Source of the DNA: Desulfovibrio psychrotolerans
GTDB lineage: Bacteria > Desulfobacterota > Desulfovibrionia > Desulfovibrionales > Desulfovibrionaceae
Direction: 5' to 3'
DNA length: 64,000 bases
Assembly: GCF_013340305.1 (NCBI RefSeq)
Contig: NZ_BLVP01000010.1
Coordinates: 230,845 to 294,844 of the forward strand
The position numbers and the translations under genes were made by a program. Under the pieces are notes generated by a model. It was not told where the DNA came from. It saw only the letters and a program-made list of their open reading frames with translations, and ran no database searches. Below, piece by piece: positions 1 to 9,160 of this stretch (positions are counted from its first letter, which is position 1; the number at the start of each line of letters is the position of its first letter).

Positions 1-2030
1 GTAACGATAAAGGCCGTGCCGGGACCGTGGGTAATGCCCGCCAGCGTTTCTTCGTCAATCATGCCCTGCGGCAGCGGGCTTACGGCCTCAATGGTTCCCT
101 CGTGGTCTTCAATGATGCCGAAGGAGACAGAAAGCCCCAGTCCCGTGCCCTTGCCCACCGGCTTGGTGCTGAAAAAGGGGTCAAAGATTGCCTTCCTGTC
201 CTCTTCCCGTATGCCGCTGCCCGTGTCCATGAATATGGCGGTTATGGTAAAGTTGGCCACATCCAGCCGGGTGACAATCTTGATGATGCCGCCGCACTCC
301 GTGGCTTCCGCCGCGTTGGAGAGCAGGTTTATCCACACCTGTTTCAGCTTTTCCGGGTCGCCGTAGATAACGGGAAACCGGTCATCAAGGTCGGTGATAA
401 TTTCCAGATGGTCCAGTTTAAAGGCGTGCCGTATGAGCTGCACCACCTCCATAACGGAGTTGTTGAAGCACATTTCCTTTTTCTCGCTGCTGGTCTGACG
501 TGAAAAACCCAGCAGGTCGGCGACAATCTTGCGGCAGAACTTTGCCTGTTTTTCAATGATGGCAAGGTCTTGATGAATCTGGCTTTCCGGCGGAACATCT
601 TCCTGCAAAAGCTGCGCATAGCCGAGTATGATGCCCAGCGGGGTGTTTACCTCGTGAGCCACGCCGCCTGCCAGTTTGCCCACAGACTCCATTTTCTGTG
701 AGTGGATGAGCTGGTCCTGATAACTCTTCAGGTCCGTGATGTCGCGGGCAGTGGTCAGCACGCCGATAATGCGCTGGCGTTCGTCCAGCACGGGAACGCG
801 CAGAATATGGAACCAGCGGCGCACCCCTGCGGCGGAAACGATAAGCGCCTCTCGGTTCACCGGAGTGCCGTCGCGCAGAATGGCGCGGGTTTCCGCCTGC
901 CGTTCCGGGTCTGTAAGCGGGGAAATAACATCCGTTTCGGCCAGGCCGATGATCTCGTGTTCTTCATTGCCGAAAAACCGGGCAAAGGCCCTGTTCACCG
1001 CAAGATAGCGGAAGTTACGGTCTATCAGCGACACCTGGTCGGGGCTTACGGAGAGGATGGTGCGCAGCAGTTCCTGCTGGCGGGTAATGTCTTTCTGTGC
1101 CCTTTGCAGGTCCGTTATGTGCTTGCGCAGCGAAAGAGCCATCACATCAAAGGTTTCGGAAAGTTCCTGAATCTCGTCTCCGGCGTTTTCCAGAAACACG
1201 GGGCATTCACGGCAGTTGCTCATCTTGCCGGGGTAGTCTTCCGGATTGCAGTTGGCGCACATGGTTCCGGCAAGGTACCAGCAGCGGCGCTCCGTGTCGC
1301 CGTAGGCGGGGCAGTCTCTTCCTTGGCACTGCTGAATTTCCCAGCAGTTGCGATGCAGGTGCACGCCGGTGTCCAGTTCCAGATTGCCGCGAACCATTTC
1401 TTCCGCATGTTCGCGCAGCTGCCCCAGCCGCAGCGAGATGCGCCGCGCAAACTGGGTGGAGATGAATATGGCCACCAGCAGGGCAATGCCCGCAAGCCCG
1501 GCAATAGTCACAATAAGCCCCTGCACCACCTCCTGCGCCTTGGTGTGCGAAAGGCCTATGCGCGCAGTACCCACAGACCTGCCCGCCACCACCACGGGCA
1601 CGGCAAAGTCGTAGATGCGTTCCCTGCCTGTATCCAGCAGGCGCACGCTTTTGCTCTCTCCGTAGGGAACAAGGTTGGCGGCACGAAGGTCGCTGGGAAA
1701 TCCGCCCGCAAAGCTGTGCACCAGAATACGGTGCTTATCGTCCAGAAAAAAGGCGTAGAGAATGTCTTCATCCACAGAATGCAGCTCGTCCACCATGTTC
1801 TTGAGTACCAGCAGGTCCACGGAGAGCATGGGGTCTGCCGCGCGCAGGGCAAGGTTGTCCGCCAGCACCTGCCCGCGTCGCTTGGATTCCTGAAGCAGCG
1901 CGTCAGCCGATATGCGTGTTACAGCCGTTGCCAGCACAATGGACGACAAAACGACAATGAGCGTGATGCCCAGATTGAGCTTGTTGCGGAAGCGCATGCG
2001 GGAGAGGCGCAGATACTTGAGCGGCAGCAT
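1..2030 (-). CDS. Membrane sensor histidine kinase (HAMP, two-CW, PAS, HisKA, HATPase), cut by window edge
   Basis: Read from ATG at 2030 leftward; it stays open to the edge, so the C-terminus is missing. The first helix is at residues ~12-34 and the second at ~155-180, followed by a HAMP region. From residue ~229 comes a cysteine-rich segment starting CWEIQQC with further CPAY, CW and CxxC elements, which matches the 'two-CW' domain of deltaproteobacterial kinases. A PAS domain follows (~300-415), then the H-box VAHEVNTPLG with phospho-acceptor His459 and an ATPase domain with DTGSGI. The start overlaps the stop of the upstream PhnD-like lipoprotein gene (ATGA), so the two are translationally coupled; the lipoprotein is probably the periplasmic ligand sensor for this kinase. 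Domain order is clear; the signal is unknown. Confidence 0.9.
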   Translation of the reverse strand, partial: MLPLKYLRLSRMRFRNKLNLGITLIVVLSSIVLATAVTRISADALLQESKRRGQVLADNLALRAADPMLSVDLLVLKNMVDELHSVDEDILYAFFLDDKHRILVHSFAGGFPSDLRAANLVPYGESKSVRLLDTGRERIYDFAVPVVVAGRSVGTARIGLSHTKAQEVVQGLIVTIAGLAGIALLVAIFISTQFARRISLRLGQLREHAEEMVRGNLELDTGVHLHRNCWEIQQCQGRDCPAYGDTERRCWYLAGTMCANCNPEDYPGKMSNCRECPVFLENAGDEIQELSETFDVMALSLRKHITDLQRAQKDITRQQELLRTILSVSPDQVSLIDRNFRYLAVNRAFARFFGNEEHEIIGLAETDVISPLTDPERQAETRAILRDGTPVNREALIVSAAGVRRWFHILRVPVLDERQRIIGVLTTARDITDLKSYQDQLIHSQKMESVGKLAGGVAHEVNTPLGIILGYAQLLQEDVPPESQIHQDLAIIEKQAKFCRKIVADLLGFSRQTSSEKKEMCFNNSVMEVVQLIRHAFKLDHLEIITDLDDRFPVIYGDPEKLKQVWINLLSNAAEATECGGIIKIVTRLDVANFTITAIFMDTGSGIREEDRKAIFDPFFSTKPVGKGTGLGLSVSFGIIEDHEGTIEAVSPLPQGMIDEETLAGITHGPGTAFIV

Positions 2031-3070
2031 CACAATGCCTCAGGTTCCGCGCCGGAAATGTCGGGCTTGGGGATGGCGGGGTCTGCAAAGGTTCCTCGCG
2101 AAAGGTCGTCGGGCACAGCGTCAGATGTGGAAACCTGCTCATCTGCCGGAAGCGAGAACCGGGTTTTTTCAATAAGCTCCCGCACCGAGTCATAGTCTGT
2201 ATCACTGGCAGGAAGAATACGGCTTATGCCCGCTGCCGCAAGAATGGGAACATGCACGGGGTTTTCCGGCGAAAGCTTGAAAAGTGCTCTGGCAATGGCG
2301 TTAATGGTTTCTTCCGGCAGCCCCCTGCGGGCAGAAAAGAGCCATTCCGGGTAGCCGCGCGTGGTGGCCAGAATACGCAGTTTCTCAAGGTCCACCTTGT
2401 CCTTCACAATCTCCAGCGTGCCCTCTCGTATGGAGGCAATGTCGTACTTGCCCGCGTAAACGGCAAGCACAGCCTTTTCCTGCTTGCCGCCGGGGCCGGG
2501 CGCAAAGGCTATTTCCGCAAAGTCTTCCTGCCGTATGCCATGATCCAGAAAATGCCCCAGCGCGAACAGGTAGCCGCCTGCGGAGAGCGGGTCCACGGCA
2601 ATCCAGCGTTTACCCCGGCAGTCGTCCAGCGTGCGGATATCCGGATTGTCAGCGCGGACAATGATCTGCCCCCGAAAGTCCGCACTGCCGGAGGCATCCA
2701 CAATGCGCGCAAACGCGCGTGCGCCGGATTTGGCCATGCTTACGTAGGTGAACGGGTTGGTGAAGGAAATGTCTATGTCGCCGCGCTCCACCAGCCTGCG
2801 GTGCTCCTCAAAGGTGTCGGGAAAGACCTGCCGCATGGAAAGGCCTGTTTCTCTGGCGAGATATTCCACCAGCGGATTGTGCCGCCGGTAGGAAACGGTG
2901 TGCGAGTACTGGGGAAGATACGCGTAGGTGATGGAGGGAGTCGGTTCCGGCACGCGCACTTCTTCACGTTTGGACATGTCCACACGCACCACGGCTTCGT
3001 CTTCTCCGCAGCCGTACAGAACGGGAAGAGTAAGGAGCATCCAGACAAGCAGGGCGGTAAAGCGGGGCAT
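2030..3070 (-). CDS. PhnD-like phosphate/phosphonate-type solute-binding lipoprotein
   Basis: A 346-residue periplasmic binding protein of the PhnD/SsuA2 fold. The N-terminus is a lipoprotein signal ending in LYGC, with Cys21 as the lipidated residue. Core features are YLARETG near residue 65, DIDISFTNPFTYV near 100 and DPLSAGGYLFALGHF near 160, typical of PhnD. There is no ABC permease or ATPase beside it; instead it overlaps a membrane histidine kinase by four bases. This suggests a role as ligand-sensing partner rather than importer. An AGGAG stands 7 bases before the ATG. The C-terminal ~40 residues are low complexity. The ligand cannot be read from sequence. Confidence 0.88.
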   Translation of the reverse strand: MPRFTALLVWMLLTLPVLYGCGEDEAVVRVDMSKREEVRVPEPTPSITYAYLPQYSHTVSYRRHNPLVEYLARETGLSMRQVFPDTFEEHRRLVERGDIDISFTNPFTYVSMAKSGARAFARIVDASGSADFRGQIIVRADNPDIRTLDDCRGKRWIAVDPLSAGGYLFALGHFLDHGIRQEDFAEIAFAPGPGGKQEKAVLAVYAGKYDIASIREGTLEIVKDKVDLEKLRILATTRGYPEWLFSARRGLPEETINAIARALFKLSPENPVHVPILAAAGISRILPASDTDYDSVRELIEKTRFSLPADEQVSTSDAVPDDLSRGTFADPAIPKPDISGAEPEAL

Positions 3071-3087
3071 GGCAAGGCTCCTGCCGG

Positions 3088-3855
3088 TCAGGCGGTTCCC
3101 CCTGCGGATTCGGGCACAGGGGCCATGGCGGTGTTCTTCCTGTCGCGTTTGTCGGTGGCCCCGGCAGATGCCTGTTCATCGGCACACAGGCGGGCTGTCT
3201 CCGCAACTGCGGCAGGCGTTTCCGTTCCGGTTTCAGGGTGCGCTGCCCCGTTCGTAACTTCGTTTGTATCGGTCGGTTTCTGGCCGAACAGGTCGCTCCA
3301 ATGGCGCATGGGTTCTATGGCCTTTGCATCCTCGGTACGCATGCGCGCCACCCTGCGGAGCAGGGGAATATGCTGGCGGATGCGGCTCAGCCCGTAACGG
3401 AGCGGAATGTAACACGCAAGCACAACAAATGTGTAGCCCAAAGGCTTGTCAAAATACGGAACGGTGTGAACGGCAATCCCTTCAAACCGGGATTGCAGCC
3501 ATGCCATGGCAAAGGGCAGCGGAAGGATGGAAACGGAGAACAGCGCTGCCTGAGAGAAGAAATATTTGCCGAAGTAGTCGTTGGCAAATTTGTTGGTGGC
3601 CTTGTAGCTGGCTTTGTCCTTGCTGACTATGGCCTCCACGGAAAGGTTGTGCATGTGCACCATCTTGGTGCTGAGCGAGGCGTAGTGCCTGCGGTTGCAC
3701 AGGTAGACCAGCGAGAGAAAGATTTCGCCCACAAGCAGAATCCACAGGGAGAGAATGGCCGTACCAAGCCAGAAGCCCGCCTCTGCCGGTTCCAGCCAGC
3801 GGTAGGGGGCTATGAGAACGGGGTCTACCATCTGAAGCAGGGAAGAGAAATCCAT
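3088..3855 (-). CDS. Three-helix inner-membrane protein of unknown function
   Basis: A 255-residue protein starting MDFSSLLQ. The ATG at 3855 is chosen because AGGAG lies 6 bases upstream; the frame stays open further up only through a 21-bp tandem repeat that is unlikely to be coding. Helices are predicted at residues ~28-50, ~100-120 and ~140-158, with a basic, helical stretch between the first two and a hydrophilic tail from ~175. That topology loosely recalls small Oxa1-superfamily (DUF106-like) proteins, but this is a guess. It lies between the TSUP permease gene and the PhnD-like gene on the same strand; the gap to phnD is 17 bases. Confidence 0.75.
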   Translation of the reverse strand: MDFSSLLQMVDPVLIAPYRWLEPAEAGFWLGTAILSLWILLVGEIFLSLVYLCNRRHYASLSTKMVHMHNLSVEAIVSKDKASYKATNKFANDYFGKYFFSQAALFSVSILPLPFAMAWLQSRFEGIAVHTVPYFDKPLGYTFVVLACYIPLRYGLSRIRQHIPLLRRVARMRTEDAKAIEPMRHWSDLFGQKPTDTNEVTNGAAHPETGTETPAAVAETARLCADEQASAGATDKRDRKNTAMAPVPESAGGTA

Positions 3856-3894
3856 GCGCGCTCCTGTGTGGTCTGCCTGCCGGCGTGTTGTCTG

Positions 3895-3999
3895 TCCGGC
3901 GAGTATCTGGCGGACCTTGTTGCCGGTCCCGCGGACCCAATTTTCTGTCCCGCGGATCAGGGTACCTGTCCGGCGGACCCTGTTACGGGTCCGCCGGAC
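3895..3999 (-). repeat. Degenerate 21-bp tandem repeat, five copies
   Basis: On the minus strand five successive 21-base units (starting at 3999, 3978, 3957, 3936 and 3915) share a GTCCGCSGG core. Translated in one frame they give a seven-residue pattern VRRTRNR, VRRTGTL, IRGTENW, VRGTGNK. The array sits between the TSUP gene stop and the next start, and contains the perfect hairpin listed separately. Confidence 0.8.
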
Positions 4000-4002
4000 A
4001 GG
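3965..4002 (-). terminator. Perfect 16-bp stem-loop after the TSUP gene
   Basis: Positions 3965-3980 (CCTGTCCGGCGGACCC) pair perfectly with 3987-4002 around a 6-base loop, 17 bases past the TSUP stop codon. There is no T-run, so it may be a strong RNA 3' end or processing barrier rather than a classic intrinsic terminator. Confidence 0.6.
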
Positions 4003-4018
4003 CAAGTGTGGGCTAAGG

Positions 4019-5164
4019 CTAAGGCAGAATCTTCAGGCCGAAGAGACCCTGCGTGGTGTACTTAATGCCTACGTACATGGCCACCACGATGAACAGGCGT
4101 TTCAGCCAGATGTCCGGAATGTACTTGGAAGTGCGGGGACCGATGACGGAACCCACGAAGATACCCACCAGCTCGGCGCCGATGAGGGGCCAGAAGATGG
4201 GGGTGTTGGAAACGAACATGAAGGTGAAGATGGAGGTGATCATGCTGATGAGCACCGCCAGAGCGGAGGTGCCTGCCACAAGGTACATGGGCAGACCGGC
4301 AACGCTGGTGAGGAAGGGCACGAGCAGGAAGCCGCCGCCAACGCCCAGGAAGGAAGCCAGACCGGCGATGAAGAAGCCGCCGACGAGGGGAATGAGCGGA
4401 TTGAAGGAGAACTCAACGCCAAAGAAGGTGAACACGCACTTGTTGGGGGCAAAGGAAATAACCTTCACGCCCATGGCTGCGGTATCAACCTTGGAGCCGC
4501 TCTTGATAGAGGCTTCAAACGCCTTGGCGGCTTCCTTGGCCTTTTTCTTGGATTCCTGTCCCTTGGGGGTGGTTTCCCAGAACAGGTAGCAGCCGAGGGC
4601 AAGCACGAACAGGCCGAAGTAGCCGATATAGGCCTTCAGCGAAATTTTGCCTGCGGTGAGCCAGGGAATAAGCGATGCACCGGCGATGGAGGAAAGGCCA
4701 AGTGCCAGTGCCAGCGGCAGCACCAGCCGGCCCATGCGCCAGTAGTTGAAGGAGGAGATGGCGGCGGATGTACCCACCAGCCACTGGTTGGACACGCGGA
4801 TGGAGTCGGTGACCAGCTTGTTCAGGGTGGGGGAAGTGTCCTTGAAGCTGGAGGCATAGGAGCCGAAGCCGAACACGGTAATGTGGCCCACGCCTGCCAT
4901 AATGCCGCCGAATGCGCCGATGGTGGAGAATATCCAGCCTACCCACACGGCCCAGGCAAAGCCGAGCAGCAGGTTTACGTTAGGTGCGCCGGGAATGCCC
5001 AGAAAGCCCGTGGGAGCTTCGGGGTTAATGTGCCCGGGCTCCGTGCCCACGGGAGCGGAGGCAATGGCTTCCTGCAGGCGCTGCGCCCATGCGGGTTCCA
5101 TGAACGCAAGCACTGCCATAACAGTGAATGCCAGCATGAGAAGTGATTTTTTCGACTTGAACAC
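4019..5164 (-). CDS. TSUP/TauE-SafE family anion permease (sulfite exporter-like)
   Basis: A 381-residue multi-pass membrane protein. The start is GTG at 5164, where AAGGAG stands 6 bases upstream (ATGs further up have no such site) and where a signal-like helix begins (VFKSKKSLLMLAF). It shows the two glycine-rich repeat halves of the TSUP family, clearest in GLASFLGVGGGFLLVPFL and GGIMAGVGHITVFGFGSYA, separated by a charged cytoplasmic loop (residues ~220-260). Family members export sulfite, sulfonates or related C2/S anions; in a sulfate reducer a sulfur oxyanion is plausible. An HcpR/CRP-like palindrome lies in the 456-base upstream gap. Confidence 0.88.
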   Translation of the reverse strand: MFKSKKSLLMLAFTVMAVLAFMEPAWAQRLQEAIASAPVGTEPGHINPEAPTGFLGIPGAPNVNLLLGFAWAVWVGWIFSTIGAFGGIMAGVGHITVFGFGSYASSFKDTSPTLNKLVTDSIRVSNQWLVGTSAAISSFNYWRMGRLVLPLALALGLSSIAGASLIPWLTAGKISLKAYIGYFGLFVLALGCYLFWETTPKGQESKKKAKEAAKAFEASIKSGSKVDTAAMGVKVISFAPNKCVFTFFGVEFSFNPLIPLVGGFFIAGLASFLGVGGGFLLVPFLTSVAGLPMYLVAGTSALAVLISMITSIFTFMFVSNTPIFWPLIGAELVGIFVGSVIGPRTSKYIPDIWLKRLFIVVAMYVGIKYTTQGLFGLKILP

Positions 5165-5452
5165 GTTGTACTCCTTGCGGTTGCAACCAAGCAGGTTGAT
5201 TGACTGGGCAGGTGCTCCCAACGCGCGGGAGGTTCCTGCCGTTGGCGCAAATGCTACTTGCTTCCTCTGTACACTGCGCGGGCGGCCTTCCGGCAGCCCG
5301 CACCGGGAACGCTGGGCGCCCGGCGAACGGCATTTTCCAGTAAACGCGAGATAGCAGCGGGGCACAGCGGCAGCAAGGAGAACCGACTATGGGAAAACAA
5401 TCACTTTTTTTCACAAGGAAAGGCCAAAAGAACGCCGCTGTGGCTCGTCAGC

Positions 5453-5470
5453 TTGTGAAAGCAGTCACAA
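5453..5470. promoter_or_regulatory. HcpR/CRP-type operator
   Basis: TTGTGAAAGCAGTCACAA is a perfect 6-6-6 palindrome matching the CRP-family consensus, which from memory is also the consensus of the Desulfovibrio HcpR regulator. It lies 289 bases upstream of the TSUP start. A minus-strand TATAAT (5475-5480) sits just upstream of it but lacks a good -35. The rest of the 5165-5620 gap is AT-rich at 5455-5510 and otherwise shows nothing I can name. Confidence 0.6.
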
Positions 5471-5620
5471 TCAAATTATACAATATGTTAAAATAAAGGG
5501 GATTATAATGTTTTGCGCAGGCCGTATGGAAAACGCGCAGCACGGTGTTTCTACGTTTTCCAAGTCGGCGTGGCGGCAACGGCGCGCCGGTTGTTGCCGG
5601 TTGCGGTCTGTCGCCGCCTG

Positions 5621-6400
5621 TTACCGTGCCATAAGCCCGGATTCAAACCGGCTGATTATGGCATCGTAGGAACCGTCACTCTTCATGGCTTCCAGACTGG
5701 CCGTCCACTCGTCAATGATTTTGGAGTCCGTGTCACGGGAAAAGGCTATGTACAGTTGCTCGTCGGTCACTTCCAGCACCACTTCCAGCCAGTCCGGAGC
5801 CTTGCCCGCGCGTGCGGCAGCAAAGGTGCCCGTGGGCCATGACTGAAACCACAGGTCTATGCGATCTTTGGAGAGCAGGTGTACCATCTGCTCGGGCGCG
5901 CCCGGCACAATGTACAGGTTGGTGAAGCCGCGTTGCTGAAGGTACTGCTGTTCAAAATAGTCCTGAAGAACCCCCACCGTCAGGGAACGGGCATCTTCCA
6001 GTGAGGCAATATGGACGGGGTGCCCCCGCCGTTTGAACATAACCACGTGCGAGGTGTAGATGGGGCCGACCCAATGGAACAGGTCTTCGCGCTCCGGGGA
6101 ACGTACGGTGGAAAAAAGGGCCACGTTGGGGGTTGCCAGCGCCTTGGCATAGGCTCTGGACCACGGCAGAACCCGGATGCCCGATGGGGTGTGCGTACGG
6201 GTGCGGCGAATGATCTCCCGCACCACCTCGGCGCACACGCCGCGAACCTCTCCCTGTCGGGTGTAATTGAGCGGTGCAAGTTCCTCCGTCAGCACCTGCA
6301 GGGAATGAGGCATGCCCTTCTGTCCTGCGAAACCCGGCGGGGCAAGTGCAAGCAGACCGAGCAGCAGCGCAGCCACGTACCGGATTCTCCATATGATCAT
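5621..6400 (-). CDS. Periplasmic solute-binding protein, family 3 (amino-acid type), orphan
   Basis: A 259-residue SBP_bac_3 protein with a Sec signal (MIIWRIRYVAALLLGLLALA, cleavage near GFAG). I use ATG at 6400, which has AAGGGG 6-9 bases upstream; a longer N-terminus is possible. Diagnostic stretches are VLPWSRAYAKAL and RSPEREDLFHWVGPIYT. No permease or ATPase is nearby, so it may feed a sensor or a distant transporter. It is a clear relative of the protein at 26437-27222. Confidence 0.85.
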   Translation of the reverse strand: MIIWRIRYVAALLLGLLALAPPGFAGQKGMPHSLQVLTEELAPLNYTRQGEVRGVCAEVVREIIRRTRTHTPSGIRVLPWSRAYAKALATPNVALFSTVRSPEREDLFHWVGPIYTSHVVMFKRRGHPVHIASLEDARSLTVGVLQDYFEQQYLQQRGFTNLYIVPGAPEQMVHLLSKDRIDLWFQSWPTGTFAAARAGKAPDWLEVVLEVTDEQLYIAFSRDTDSKIIDEWTASLEAMKSDGSYDAIISRFESGLMAR

Positions 6401-6472
6401 GCCATTCCCCTTGTCATCTATTCCTGTAAGGAAACTTTGTAAGGTTTGCAAGCAGGCAGGGGAAGGGCCGTG

Positions 6473-9160
6473 CTATTCGTCATCGTCAATGACCATTTCG
6501 AAGTGGTGCACGTCGTCATCAAAGTCCTTGGTCACGGTAAATCCGAGCGAGCGGGCAAGCTCAATCATGCCCTTGTTGTCGCTGAGGGCGGCACCGATGA
6601 TGCGCTGTGTCCGGCGGCTCTGGAGATACCGGAGAATTTTTTCCATGAGCAGACGTCCAAGGCCCATGCGTTTCAGGTCAGACCGCACGGCAACGGCAAA
6701 TTCGGCGCTGGTGTTGCCCGCCTGAATCATGGCGCGGGCCACCCCCAGCGTCTTGTACGGGCCGTCCGGTGCCTGCCCCTTGGCGATAAAGGCCATCTCG
6801 CGGTCGTAGTCAATCTGGGTAAGCTTGACCATCTCCGCACGGGGCAGGGTGCCCACGTTGCCGAAAAAGCGGAACCGTTTGTCTTCCGGTGACATGTGTT
6901 CCAAAAAATCCCAGTGGTCCGGTTCGTCTTCGGGCCGTATGGGCCGCAGGTCCACCTTGGAACCGTCTTTAAGCTGCACGCACTCTTCCAGCTCCTTGGG
7001 GTACGGGCGTATGGCCAGTTGCTCCGTGCCGGAGGATGTGGTCCATGCAATGCGGATGTTTGCGTCCAGCGCCACCACGCCCTCTTCATCCGCAAACAGG
7101 GGATCAATTTCCAGTTCGAATATTTCCGGAATGTCGATGATCAGCTGGGAAACCTTGACCAGCGTGGAGTGAACGGCGTCCAGATCGGCGGCGGGAATAT
7201 CGCGGTTGCCCTTGAGCAGGGTGTGGATTCTGGTGCGGGTGATGAGTTCGTGGGCAAGGCTCATGTTCAGGGGAGGCAGAGCCGTCTGCCTGTCCTGCGT
7301 GATGGAAGCCAGCGAACCGCCCTGCCCGAAGCGGATAATGGGGCCGAACACAGGGTCTGTGGCGGTTTCCACGGCCAGTTCGCGGGCTCTGGCGCGGCGG
7401 GTCATGCGCTGCACAATAAAGCCGGAAATGCGGGCGTCCGGCTGGTCGTGCCGCACGCGGGAGACTATGGCCTCTGCCGCCGCAAGCACATCCTCTTCCG
7501 ATTCAAGGTCAAGGGCCACCCCGCCCGCCAGCGACTTGCGGTAGATATCCGGCGAGTTCACCTTAAGCACCACGGGAAAGCCAATCTCCTGTGCCGCTGC
7601 CGCCGCCTCTGCCGCGTTGGCGGCAATGCGTGTTTCCACAATGGGAATGCCGTAGGCAGAAAGCACGGCGCACGATTCCTGAATGGTGAGCATCTGCCGT
7701 TTTTCTTCCAGGGCGGAAACCACAATGCCGCGCACCATAAAGGCGTCCGGGTGGAAGTCATCCGGCAGCGATGCCGGGGCTTCCACAAGCATTTCCTGGT
7801 TGCGGCGGTACTGCACTAAGTTCAGAAAGGCGCGCACGGCCTTGTCCGGCGTGAAAAAGGAAGGGAATCCCGCCTCGGTGAATCGTTTCCGCGCCGATTC
7901 CGCATCGTCTATGCCCAGCCAGCTGGTGAGCAACAGCTTTTTGGTCTTCTTGCACGCCTTGATAACGTGTTCCGCAATTTCAGAGCTGTCCACCCCCGCC
8001 GTGGGCACGTGCATGACCAGAAGGGCGTCCACATCGGTTTCACGCAGCAGGGTGGTCACGGCCTTGGCGTACATCTCGCCGTCCGCGTCGCTGCGCATGA
8101 TAAGGGGGTTCCAGTAGGACCAGCCGCTGCCAAGTTCATTGTCCAGTGTCTGGCAGGTTTCTTCGGAAAGCTCGGCAAGCTGCCCGCCGCCCTCCAGCAG
8201 CATGTCCGTTGCCAGAAAGCCGGGCCCGCCGCCGTTGGTGACTATGCCCAGACGCTCGCCCTTGAGCGGTCGCGCAAGGGCAATGGTCTCCACGGTGTCA
8301 AACAGGGTGTCTATGTCGAACACGCGCAGCATGCCCGCCCGGCGGAAGGCGGTGTCATACACATCGTCCGAGCCGAGCAGCATGCCGGAATGGGCTGCGG
8401 CGGCTGCCGCACCCGCTTCAGACCGGCCCGCCTTGATAACCAGCACCGGTTTGTTGCGGGCAAGGGCGCGCACGGCAGACATGAACTGGCGGGCATTTTC
8501 AATGGTTTCTATGTACAGCAGCACGGCGCGGGTAGAAACATCGTCGTTCAGGTAGTCCAGCACATCTTCAAAGTGGATGTCGTACCTGTCGCCCAGCGAG
8601 ATAAAATGGGAAAATCCTATGCTCTTGGAGGCAGCCCAGTCCAGTATGGTGGTGAACAGCGCATCGGACTGGGTGACAAAGGCCACCTTGCCGGGCAGGG
8701 CGTCTCGCTGTGCCACGCTGGCGTTAACGCCCACCGAGGGATTGATGAAGCCGAGGCAGTTGGGGCCGAGCACCCGCACGCGGTATTTTTTGGCCACGTC
8801 GAGCAGTTCCCGCTTCTGCACTTCCAGTTTTTCGCGGTTAAAGCGGAAGTAGCCGCGCGACATGATAATGGCGTTCTGCGTACCCCGTTTGCCAAGCTCT
8901 TCTATGTAGCCGGGGATGGTTTCCGGTGGTGAACAGATTATGGCAAGGTCCGCCGTCAGGGGCAGGGTGTCTATGGCGGAGTAGCTGGGAATGCGCATCA
9001 CGCTGCCCACATGCGGATTCACAGGCAGCACCGGGCCGAGGAACTTGCCCGCCAGCAGGTTCTTCATGATGATGTTGCCGGGCTCTCCCGGCTCATCCGT
9101 CGCGCCTATGACCACAACTGAAGTGGGCTTGAACATCAATTCCAGTTTTGACGCGCTCAT
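6473..9160 (-). CDS. Pat-type protein acetyltransferase: ADP-forming acyl-CoA ligase-like domains fused to GNAT
   Basis: An 895-residue protein. Domains in order: CoA-binding Rossmann (~8-140), succinyl-CoA-ligase-like (~145-300 and 300-460), ATP-grasp (~490-700) and a C-terminal GNAT acetyltransferase (~735-890; FAVAVRSDLKRMGLGRLLME is the acetyl-CoA loop). This is the Pat/YfiQ architecture, which acetylates and inactivates AMP-forming acetyl-CoA synthetases. Unlike some Pat proteins it keeps a histidine in AAHSGMLLG, but the usual SQSGA of the ligase active site reads TQSDA, so ligase activity is doubtful. It is divergent from acs, 647 bases away. The start has GGGGAG upstream. Confidence 0.9.
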   Translation of the reverse strand: MSASKLELMFKPTSVVVIGATDEPGEPGNIIMKNLLAGKFLGPVLPVNPHVGSVMRIPSYSAIDTLPLTADLAIICSPPETIPGYIEELGKRGTQNAIIMSRGYFRFNREKLEVQKRELLDVAKKYRVRVLGPNCLGFINPSVGVNASVAQRDALPGKVAFVTQSDALFTTILDWAASKSIGFSHFISLGDRYDIHFEDVLDYLNDDVSTRAVLLYIETIENARQFMSAVRALARNKPVLVIKAGRSEAGAAAAAAHSGMLLGSDDVYDTAFRRAGMLRVFDIDTLFDTVETIALARPLKGERLGIVTNGGGPGFLATDMLLEGGGQLAELSEETCQTLDNELGSGWSYWNPLIMRSDADGEMYAKAVTTLLRETDVDALLVMHVPTAGVDSSEIAEHVIKACKKTKKLLLTSWLGIDDAESARKRFTEAGFPSFFTPDKAVRAFLNLVQYRRNQEMLVEAPASLPDDFHPDAFMVRGIVVSALEEKRQMLTIQESCAVLSAYGIPIVETRIAANAAEAAAAAQEIGFPVVLKVNSPDIYRKSLAGGVALDLESEEDVLAAAEAIVSRVRHDQPDARISGFIVQRMTRRARARELAVETATDPVFGPIIRFGQGGSLASITQDRQTALPPLNMSLAHELITRTRIHTLLKGNRDIPAADLDAVHSTLVKVSQLIIDIPEIFELEIDPLFADEEGVVALDANIRIAWTTSSGTEQLAIRPYPKELEECVQLKDGSKVDLRPIRPEDEPDHWDFLEHMSPEDKRFRFFGNVGTLPRAEMVKLTQIDYDREMAFIAKGQAPDGPYKTLGVARAMIQAGNTSAEFAVAVRSDLKRMGLGRLLMEKILRYLQSRRTQRIIGAALSDNKGMIELARSLGFTVTKDFDDDVHHFEMVIDDDE

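Noticed and set aside
702..2195. Long plus-strand ORF opposite the sensor kinase
   Set aside because: It mirrors the kinase and lipoprotein genes, has no family features and no ribosome-binding site. Shadow of GC-rich coding DNA.
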